Below are positions 5,828 through 11,046 of a DNA stretch of 11,046 nt, piece after piece (positions within the stretch are counted from its first letter, which is position 1; every line of letters begins with the position of its first letter). Location: contig DATLFI010000248.1 of NCBI GenBank assembly GCA_035524895.1, forward strand, positions 1 through 11,046. Direction: 5' to 3'. The translations under genes and the position numbers were made by a program. Below the pieces are notes generated by a model. That model was not told where the DNA came from and did no database searches. It saw nothing but the letters and a program-made list of their open reading frames with translations. This stretch comes from DATLFI01 sp035524895 (GTDB lineage Bacteria; Acidobacteriota; Thermoanaerobaculia; Multivoradales; Multivoraceae).

Positions 5828-8601
5828 GCGATCCCCGTTCGGGCGACGCTAGCCGCACGCATCCGGTGCCGAGAACGACACGCGACGCGGACGGTGCGCT
5901 GCGGGAAGATGAAGTCCGGGGCACGGCGCCGCCGACAATGTGGTCGCGCCTCGCACTGCGAGCCCTGCTCCAGCTCTACCCACGCGCTTTTCGCGACCGT
6001 TACGGCGAGGAGATCGCCGCCTCGCTGCGAGAGTGCGTCGTGGAGCTCGGCCGAACACCGTTCCAGCGGTGGCGCGCGCTGGCACTGGGCGCGGCGAGCG
6101 TGGTGCGCGCGGCACTGCTCGAACGCGTGGATCCGTCGCAGCGCTGCGCTCAGCAGCCGCTGACCTCCGCAGGGCGACCGAAGAACCGAGGTACGACCAT
6201 GGACATGCTCCTCCAGGACCTCCGTCACGCGGCGCGCTCGCTCGTGCGACGACCGGGATTCACCGTGGTAGCTGTGCTCACACTCTCCCTCGGGCTGGCA
6301 GCCTGTGTCGCCATCTTCAGCGTGGTGCACGCGGTGCTGCTGCGCCAGCTCCCGTACCCGAACGCCGAACAACTGGTGACCCTCTCCCGCCACGAGCCGC
6401 ACCGCGACTTCACCTCGACCTCGCTGTCGCAGCCGGACGTCCGTGACCTCGCTGCGGCGCCTGCGCTCGAGCGGCTGGTCGCGCACACCACGACCAGCTT
6501 CACCCTCACGGGCGGCGAGCGCCCTGAAGTGATCCCCGGTGCGGCGGTCGGTGACGGTCTGCTGGGTGTGTTCGGCGTGGCGCCGGTGCTCGGTCGCGAC
6601 CTGCGATCCGACGAGGCCGTGCCCGATGGACCGCGCGTCGTAGTGTTGTCGTACGCGTTCTGGCAGGAGCGCCTCGGCGGCGACCGCGCCGCCATAGGCC
6701 GCGGGCTCGAGCTCGACGGCCGGTCGTTCGAGGTGGTCGGAGTCGCTCCTCCTGGGTTCGACTTTCCGGGTGGCGCGTCGCTCTGGATGCCCACCGACAT
6801 CGACGAGGAGGACTGCGGCCGCGACTGCAACCTGCTCAAGACGGTGGGCCGGCTGAGGCCAGACGCTACCCTCGAGCGCGCCGAGGGCGAGCTCGAAGCG
6901 ATCGCCGCGCGTCTGCGCGAGGAGTACCCCGAGGACAGCTACGGCCGTCACTTCCGCATCGAAGGCCTGCGCGAGCAGATGGTGGGAAGCGTGCGCCGCG
7001 GGCTGCTGGTGCTGTTGGGCGCCGTGGTGTGCGTGCTGCTGGTGGCGATCGCCAACGTCGCCAACCTGGTGCTCGCTCAGGGTGCGGGTCGCCGCGACGA
7101 GCTGACGGTGCGCGCCGCGCTCGGCGCCAGTCGTGCACGGTTGTTGTGGCTGCTAGCGCTCGAGAACGCGCTGGTGGCCGGCGTCTCGGGGATGCTCGGC
7201 ACGTTGGCCGCGGTCCTCGGGGTGCGGGCGCTGCTGGCGCTGGCGCCCCCGAGCATCCCGCGGCTCGACGGCGTGAGCGTCGGCGGTCCCGTGCTCCTCT
7301 TTGCTCTCGGGCTGGTAGCGGTCACGACCGTGCTCTTCGGGCTGGTTCCGGCCTGGCGGCTGGTCGGTCGACGCCGATCGCTCACGTTGCGGTCGCGCGG
7401 CGCGGAGGAGTCTCGCGCGGGTGCGCGACGCGTGCTGCTCGCCGCCGAGGTCGCGGTCTCGCTGGTACTGCTGCTGGCCGCGGGTGTATTGCTGCGCAGC
7501 TTCCAGCGCCTGCTCGAGGTCGAGCTGGGCTTCCAGCCGGACCGTGTGACCACGTTCTTCGTCGCACTCCCCGAATCGCGCTATGACAGCCCGGACAAGA
7601 GAGCCCACTTCTTCGAAGAGCTCGAGAGCGCGATCGTCGCTGTGCCCGGCGTCGAAGCAGCGGGAGCAATCCTCGGCGCGCCGCTCGATCGCAGCAGCAT
7701 CACGACCAGCATCGAGCTGCTGGACCGGCCGGCCGCGCTGGCGGGGCAGGAGGAGTCGGCGGCTCTGCGCGTGGTCACGCCGGGTTACTTCCGCACGGCC
7801 GGCATTCCCCTCCTCGAAGGGCGCCTGCTGTCTCACGTCGATCGCCACGGCGCACCGGCCACCGCGGTGGTGAATCGCGCGCTGGCCGAGCGTCACTACC
7901 CGGATGGCTCAGTGCTGGGCAAACAGATCGGCCTAGGCGTCGACTTTGGTTGGGCGGAGGAGTCGTGGACGATCGTGGGAGTGGTCGGCGACGTGCGGTC
8001 CCGCGGTCTGACCGAAGACCCGCCTGCCGAGGTCTACGTCGCACAGGGTCAGATCGCCGCGCCGTGGCTGACCTATCTGGTGCGTGCCGCTCCCGGGGTC
8101 GAAGTGCTGCCCGCGGTAGAGGGTGCGGTCGCCGTGCTCGATCCCGACCTGCCGCTGCGCCGGCCCGAGACCATGAATCTTTGGGTGGAGCGCGCCCGTG
8201 GGCCGGCGCTCTTCTTCATGACCCTGATCGCGACCTTCGCCGTGCTCGCGCTGGTGCTGGCGGCGGTGGGGCTCTACGGTGTGGTCGCCTACGTGGTGTC
8301 TCGTCGCACGCACGAGATCGCGATTCGTATGGCGGTCGGTGCGGATCGAAGGAGCATCCTCGGCCTGGTCCTGCGGCAGGGCGGCTGGCCGGTGCTCGTC
8401 GGCCTGGCCCTCGGGCTCGGCGGGTCCCTGCTCGCCGGACGCGCGCTGCGGGCGCTGCTCTTCGAGGTGGCCCCGCACGATGCCGCCACCGTGGTCGCGG
8501 TCACCGGGCTACTGGTGGCGGTGTCTGTGCTCGCGATGCTGATCCCGGCGCGTCGTGCCAGTCGCATCGCGCCGGCGCATGCGCTGAAGGCGGAAGGGTG
8601 A
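5824..8601 (+). CDS. ADOP-type ABC transporter permease (MacB/FtsX), with N-terminal prefix
   Basis: This 925-residue inner-membrane protein is of the acidobacterial duplicated orphan permease type: two MacB_PCD plus FtsX halves fused, with no ATPase beside it. Hydrophobic spans lie at about 146-170, 392-418, 446-472, 489-511 (first half) and 537-558, 796-824, 853-874, 888-908 (second half), giving eight helices and two large periplasmic domains. FtsX cytoplasmic loops are visible at GRRDELTVRAALGASRARL (422-440) and SRRTHEIAIRMAVGADRRS (826-844). Residues 40-100 form a separate cytoplasmic prefix with LQLYPRAFRDRYGEEI (49-64), a motif often found as its own small gene beside such permeases. 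The classic ADOP start, MDMLLQDLRHAARSLVRRPG, begins at residue 126 with its own Shine-Dalgarno, giving 800 residues, the usual family length. The GTG at 5824 overlaps the padR stop. Role: probably coupling an external ATPase to periplasmic or envelope transport; substrate unknown. Confidence 0.93.
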   Translation: MSDPRSGDASRTHPVPRTTRDADGALREDEVRGTAPPTMWSRLALRALLQLYPRAFRDRYGEEIAASLRECVVELGRTPFQRWRALALGAASVVRAALLERVDPSQRCAQQPLTSAGRPKNRGTTMDMLLQDLRHAARSLVRRPGFTVVAVLTLSLGLAACVAIFSVVHAVLLRQLPYPNAEQLVTLSRHEPHRDFTSTSLSQPDVRDLAAAPALERLVAHTTTSFTLTGGERPEVIPGAAVGDGLLGVFGVAPVLGRDLRSDEAVPDGPRVVVLSYAFWQERLGGDRAAIGRGLELDGRSFEVVGVAPPGFDFPGGASLWMPTDIDEEDCGRDCNLLKTVGRLRPDATLERAEGELEAIAARLREEYPEDSYGRHFRIEGLREQMVGSVRRGLLVLLGAVVCVLLVAIANVANLVLAQGAGRRDELTVRAALGASRARLLWLLALENALVAGVSGMLGTLAAVLGVRALLALAPPSIPRLDGVSVGGPVLLFALGLVAVTTVLFGLVPAWRLVGRRRSLTLRSRGAEESRAGARRVLLAAEVAVSLVLLLAAGVLLRSFQRLLEVELGFQPDRVTTFFVALPESRYDSPDKRAHFFEELESAIVAVPGVEAAGAILGAPLDRSSITTSIELLDRPAALAGQEESAALRVVTPGYFRTAGIPLLEGRLLSHVDRHGAPATAVVNRALAERHYPDGSVLGKQIGLGVDFGWAEESWTIVGVVGDVRSRGLTEDPPAEVYVAQGQIAAPWLTYLVRAAPGVEVLPAVEGAVAVLDPDLPLRRPETMNLWVERARGPALFFMTLIATFAVLALVLAAVGLYGVVAYVVSRRTHEIAIRMAVGADRRSILGLVLRQGGWPVLVGLALGLGGSLLAGRALRALLFEVAPHDAATVVAVTGLLVAVSVLAMLIPARRASRIAPAHALKAEG
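6188..6192 (+). promoter_or_regulatory. internal ribosome binding site for ADOP core start at 6199
   Basis: GAGGT (6188-6192) sits six bases before an in-frame ATG at 6199, the residue where family ADOP proteins usually begin. Initiation here would give an 800-residue permease without the prefix. Nothing comparable precedes the GTG at 5824, which would rely on coupling to padR. Both products may be made. Confidence 0.5.
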
Positions 8602-8654
8602 AGTAAGAAGAGGTGAGAACGACAGCCGTCGTTGCGTATCACCCTTCACCCTTC
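8593..8654. terminator. nested inverted repeat between convergent genes, possible bidirectional terminator
   Basis: GAAGGGTGAAG (8593-8603), which includes the permease stop codon, is the exact reverse complement of CTTCACCCTTC at 8644-8654, and again at 8651-8661 and 8658-8668. Inside it, AACGAC (8618-8623) pairs with GTCGTT (8628-8633) over an AGCC loop. It lies between the 3' ends of the permease and the P-II gene, as expected for a shared terminator. There is no strong T-run on either strand, so termination is not certain. Confidence 0.45.
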
Positions 8655-8668
8655 ACCCTTCACCCTTC
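8641..8668. repeat. four tandem ACCCTTC heptamers
   Basis: The 7-base unit ACCCTTC occurs four times head to tail without a mismatch. A fifth, inverted copy of the same word overlaps the end of the permease gene (8593-8603). The array is intergenic. Copy number in such short arrays often varies between strains. Its origin may be slippage from the word at the end of the permease gene, copied in inverted orientation. Confidence 0.85.
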
Positions 8669-8675
8669 TCTTTCC

Positions 8676-9017
8676 TCATCCGATAGCGACGCTCCCGGTC
8701 TCGCTGGTGCGGATGCGCACGCACTCTTCGAGCGACAGCACGAAGATCTTGCCGTCGCCGATCTCGCCGCTGTGGGCGCCAGCGACGATCGCGTCTATGG
8801 TCTGTTGCAGGTACTCGTCGTTGACGGCGATTTCGATCTTGACCTTGCGTAACAGGCTGCCCGCCTCCTTGTGGCTCCGGTAGACCGCGGCGACACCCTT
8901 CTGGCGCCCGCGGCCCATCACGTTGGTGACCGTGACGAGATGGATCTCCTTCTGCTCCAGCCTGGCCATCACGTCGTTGAGCCGGTCTGGCTGAAAGATG
9001 GCGATCACGTACTTCAT
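8676..9017 (-). CDS. glnK: nitrogen regulatory protein P-II (GlnB/GlnK family)
   Basis: This 113-residue trimeric signal protein binds ATP/ADP and 2-oxoglutarate and controls AmtB and nitrogen enzymes. MKYVIAIFQPDRLNDV begins at 9017 with GGAGGC at 9028-9033 upstream. A GTG at 9056 would add 13 unrelated residues. It aligns without gaps to E. coli GlnB through residue 60: T-loop VMGRGRQKG (33-41), VYRSHKEAG (45-53), RKVKIEI (57-63), then the ATP-site GEIGDGKIFVLSLEE (84-98) and RIRT with R101/R103. Position 51, tyrosine in E. coli and uridylylated there, is glutamate here (codon 8865-8867). Tyr46 and Arg47 remain, and Arg47 is the residue E. coli GlnK inserts into the AmtB pore. Q39 and K58 for effector binding are present. 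It lies 58 bases after amtB, the reverse of the E. coli glnK-amtB order. The name glnK follows linkage to amtB and could equally be glnB. Confidence 0.96.
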   Translation of the reverse strand: MKYVIAIFQPDRLNDVMARLEQKEIHLVTVTNVMGRGRQKGVAAVYRSHKEAGSLLRKVKIEIAVNDEYLQQTIDAIVAGAHSGEIGDGKIFVLSLEECVRIRTSETGSVAIG

Positions 9018-9075
9018 CGGTATCAATGCCTCCGCGCGGGGGAAGTGAGTCGGCACGCTGCGACGTATCGCTCGA

Positions 9076-10410
9076 TCAGTCGACGAGCGTGTAGGCGACC
9101 TCGCGGTGCTCGGTGAGGTCGAGGCCGATGCGCTCCTCGTGCTCGCCGACGCGCAGGCCCAGCACCAGGTCGATGACCTTGAGCAGCACGAACGAGACGA
9201 CGGCTGCCCAGACGATGGTGAAGGCGACGGCCTTCAGCTGGATCAGGACCTGGGCCGGATTGCCGTAGAACAGTCCGTCGACCGTGCTGTTCGGTGACGC
9301 CGAGGTCGCCCACAGCCCGGTGGCGATCGCGCCCCAGATGCCTGCGACGCCGTGGACCCCGAACACGTCGAGGGAGTCGTCGTAACCGAGCCGCGGCTTC
9401 AGCTTGACCACCGCGAAGTAGGCCACGAGCGAGGCGCCGCCCCCGACGCAGATCGCACCCAGCGGGCTCACGAAGCCGCACGCCGGCGTGATCGCGACGA
9501 GGCCGGAGACCGCGCCGGTGATCACACCCAGTAGTGTCGGCCTCTTGTGTCGCATCCAGTCGAGACCGCCCCACACCAGCGCCGCGGCGGCGGTCGCCAC
9601 GTGGGTGGTCACGAACGCGTTCACCGCCTGCTCGTTCGCAGCGAGCGCGCTGCCGGCGTTGAATCCGAACCAGCCGAACCACAGCAGCCCGGTGCCGAGT
9701 ACCGCGAACGGCAGGTTGTGCGGGGGTGAGGTCGACGTCGGATAGCCCTGGCGTCGTCCGAGAAGCAGTGACGCGACGAGCGCCGAGACACCGGCGTTGA
9801 TGTGCACGACAGTGCCGCCCGCGAAGTCGAGCGCGCCGTCGCCGCCGAGGCCGAAGAAGCCGCCGGCGCCGCCCCAAACCCAGTGCGCCACAGGGCAGTA
9901 CACAAGCAGCAGCCAGAGCCCCATGAACAGGCAGATCGCCGAGAACTTCATCCGCTCGGCGAAGGCGCCGACCATCAGCGCCGGCGTGATGATCGCGAAC
10001 ATCCCCTGGAACACCATGAAGAGCTGCCCGGGGATGGTGGTCGAGCCCCAGGGCTCGAACGTGACACCACGCAGGAAGAAGTAGTCGCCGCCGCCGACCA
10101 GCCCGCCGAGAGCGTCGGGGGCGAAGGCGAGGCTGAACCCGAACATCACCCACAGGATCGTCATCAGCGACAGGCAGAGGAAGCACTGCATGAGAATCGA
10201 GAGCACGTTCTTGCGCCGCACCAGGCCGCCGTAGAAGAACGCCAGCGCGGGGGTCATCAGCAGCACGAGCGCACTCGATACCAGCACCCAGGCGGTGTCG
10301 CCCTTGTCGATGCCGCCGTCCTGCGCGGCGGCCGGTGAGGCGGCCAGTAGCACCGCAATCGCAGCGCCGAGACGCAAGGCGGGTCGCAGCCCGCGACGAA
10401 GCTCGCTCAT
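9076..10410 (-). CDS. amtB: ammonium transporter AmtB
   Basis: This 444-residue inner-membrane trimeric ammonium channel of the Amt/Mep/Rh family takes up ammonium. Residues 1-29 are a signal peptide (likely cleavage after SPAAA), as in E. coli AmtB. The conserved set is complete: D195 in ALDFAGGTVVH, pore histidines H203 and H353 (DVFGVHGVAG), Phe gate F138 (FQGMFAIIT) and F250, W179, W247 and S254 in GFNAGS. Spacing from D195 to H353 equals that of E. coli D160-H318. Eleven membrane helices are expected. The cytoplasmic tail (GLRVGEHEERIGLDLTEH, then REVAY) is the P-II binding type. The ATG at 10410 has AAGGAG six bases upstream (10417-10422). The P-II gene follows on the same strand, most likely as one operon, and the sigma-54 match at 10537-10552 suggests induction under nitrogen limitation. 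No missing residues were seen. Confidence 0.98.
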   Translation of the reverse strand: MSELRRGLRPALRLGAAIAVLLAASPAAAQDGGIDKGDTAWVLVSSALVLLMTPALAFFYGGLVRRKNVLSILMQCFLCLSLMTILWVMFGFSLAFAPDALGGLVGGGDYFFLRGVTFEPWGSTTIPGQLFMVFQGMFAIITPALMVGAFAERMKFSAICLFMGLWLLLVYCPVAHWVWGGAGGFFGLGGDGALDFAGGTVVHINAGVSALVASLLLGRRQGYPTSTSPPHNLPFAVLGTGLLWFGWFGFNAGSALAANEQAVNAFVTTHVATAAAALVWGGLDWMRHKRPTLLGVITGAVSGLVAITPACGFVSPLGAICVGGGASLVAYFAVVKLKPRLGYDDSLDVFGVHGVAGIWGAIATGLWATSASPNSTVDGLFYGNPAQVLIQLKAVAFTIVWAAVVSFVLLKVIDLVLGLRVGEHEERIGLDLTEHREVAYTLVD

Positions 10411-10481
10411 CGCTCTCTCCTTTGGGGGGTCGCTAGACGTTCGCTTGGCGCATCCGATTCACGTGGTGACACGCAAGAACT

Positions 10482-10495
10482 CCCGGCGATCCGGG
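10482..10495 (-). other. hairpin in predicted amtB leader
   Basis: On the - strand CCCGG, ATCG and CCGGG form a perfect 5-bp stem with a 4-base loop. It lies about 72 bases before the amtB start, inside the leader predicted from the sigma-54 promoter. No other riboswitch-like architecture was recognised. Function unknown. Confidence 0.35.
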
Positions 10496-10536
10496 GGACG
10501 TTTTCGACACGATCGCGGCGCTGACCACGAGTGCAG

Positions 10537-10552
10537 AGCAAGGAGCGGGCCA
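10537..10552 (-). promoter_or_regulatory. sigma-54 (-24/-12) promoter for amtB-glnK
   Basis: Read on the - strand, the sequence is TGGCCCG, CTCC, TTGCT. The consensus is TGGCACG-N4-TTGCW. The GG/GC elements and their spacing are exact, and only one base (A to C) differs. The predicted transcript starts near 10526, giving a leader of about 116 bases before amtB. RpoN with an NtrC-type activator classically drives glnK-amtB operons. No clear NtrC site pair was found upstream. Confidence 0.6.
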
Positions 10553-10820
10553 GTCGCTCGATGCCCGCCGAGCTCTGAGGAAACGAGCGCCAGCCGTGCT
10601 CGCGGCCCACTTTGCGCGTCGCACACGGTCCAGTGGTCGCGCTACGAAACCGTCGGTTGCCGCGGCTGACACCTACCAAGATGTCGGCCAAGGAAGAGCC
10701 AGAGGAGCCAGAGGAGCCACATCGGGAACCGCAGCGAGTGCCGCGTCTGGGGAGGTCTCGGGAGACGGTACTCTTCCTGGATCCTGCGGCTCGTTCCTGC
10801 CCACTGGAGAATTCCCACGC
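10553..10820. other. intergenic region between divergent amtB and lipoprotein genes
   Basis: I see no gene or RNA here. An imperfect direct repeat, AGAGGAGCC, occurs twice in tandem (10701-10709 and 10710-10718). GGAGA (10806-10810) is a plausible ribosome binding site for the ATG at 10821. No clear -35/-10 pair for the + strand gene was found, and open frames on both strands look like shadows of GC-rich DNA. Confidence 0.5.
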
Positions 10821-11046
10821 ATGCTCCGACTCGCCACAGTCCCGTCCCGCACGACCCACCGACTCGTTGCCGTGTGGTCGATCCTGGTTCTGCTCTGCGT
10901 GTCCTGCGCCGAGACCCCGCCGACTGCCGAGCCGGCCGTGGCTGTCGGGGCCGAGGTGAGCGCCGTTGCGAACGAGATGTGGGCTCATGCGCTCGAGCGT
11001 TCGCCGCTCCTGCGCCTGCGCGAGGGGCTGCCGATCGAGCGGCTCG
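10821..11046 (+). CDS. putative lipoprotein, N-terminal fragment (cut by window end)
   Basis: An open frame of 75 codons runs from ATG at 10821 off the window end. Residues 1-29 look like a lipoprotein signal: basic start, hydrophobic WSILVLLCVSC (19-29) and a proline-rich stretch after Cys29. The lipobox is imperfect, with CVS before the cysteine. The mature part begins AETPPTAEPAVAV and then gives NEMWAHALERSPLLRLREG (52-70), which loosely recalls the start of secreted DUF885 family proteins. That likeness is from memory and weak. GGAGA at 10806-10810 is ten bases upstream. It is divergent from amtB, with 410 bases between the two start codons. Export is fairly sure; function cannot be given from this fragment. 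Confidence 0.65.
   Translation, partial: MLRLATVPSRTTHRLVAVWSILVLLCVSCAETPPTAEPAVAVGAEVSAVANEMWAHALERSPLLRLREGLPIERL

Noticed and set aside
8641..8668. CRISPR-like repeat array
   Set aside because: The unit is only 7 bases with no spacers, so it is a simple tandem repeat.
9018..9056. 13-residue N-terminal extension of the P-II protein from GTG at 9056
   Set aside because: P-II proteins begin with MKxxxAIxxPxxL at the ATG at 9017, which has a Shine-Dalgarno. The extra residues match nothing in the family.
10624..10635. CAC-N6-GTG dyad as an NtrC site for amtB
   Set aside because: It is about 100 bases upstream of the predicted start, where an enhancer could lie, but the spacing is one base short of the NtrC consensus, the flanks do not match and no second site is seen.
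10407..10988. - strand open frame of 193 codons in the amtB upstream region
   Set aside because: No family likeness, low-complexity Ser/Gly/Arg content, no ribosome binding site of note. It covers the sigma-54 match and the start of the + strand lipoprotein gene.

Overview
The window is very GC-rich (roughly 70% by eye) and densely coded, with short gaps and several 4-base start/stop overlaps. It suggests a high-GC Gram-negative bacterium. One protein is an 'acidobacterial duplicated orphan permease' (ADOP) with its own PadR regulator, a pairing best known from Acidobacteriota but also seen in Myxococcota-like and other deep soil lineages. Two lipoprotein or secretory signals and a signal-peptide-bearing AmtB support a two-membrane cell. 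The phylum cannot be fixed from this sequence alone.

Layout. Left part (1-5361, + strand): a palindrome; a short, divergent acyl-CoA dehydrogenase (81-1142); an AT-richer gap; a secreted protein with a probable LamG-like C-terminal half (1225-2079); then a translationally coupled pair, an exported Ntn-hydrolase of the penicillin/AHL acylase family (2171-4465) and a cytoplasmic metallo-beta-lactamase-fold hydrolase (4462-5361). Middle (5394-8601, + strand): a promoter-like AT island, a PadR regulator whose start codon falls at the predicted transcription start (5429-5827), and a 925-residue ADOP permease (5824-8601) carrying an in-frame N-terminal prefix. Right part: a nested inverted repeat with four ACCCTTC heptamers separates the permease from a convergent - strand operon of amtB (9076-10410) followed by a P-II gene (8676-9017). 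That operon is preceded by a good sigma-54 (-24/-12) promoter match at 10537-10552. The last 226 bases open a new + strand lipoprotein-like gene cut by the window end.

How the genes work together. amtB and the P-II gene form the classical ammonium uptake and sensing pair, and the sigma-54 match suggests induction under nitrogen limitation. The P-II protein lacks the uridylylated tyrosine of the E. coli T-loop but keeps the T-loop arginine that plugs the AmtB pore. The acylase and MBL enzyme could act on acylated amides or lactones, with quorum quenching as one option, but they appear to sit in different compartments and their substrates are unknown. PadR-ADOP looks like a self-contained, autoregulated module. 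No mobile element, CRISPR array or RNA gene was found. The most checkable points are the sigma-54 promoter, the altered P-II T-loop, the leaderless PadR start, and the second start site inside the ADOP gene.
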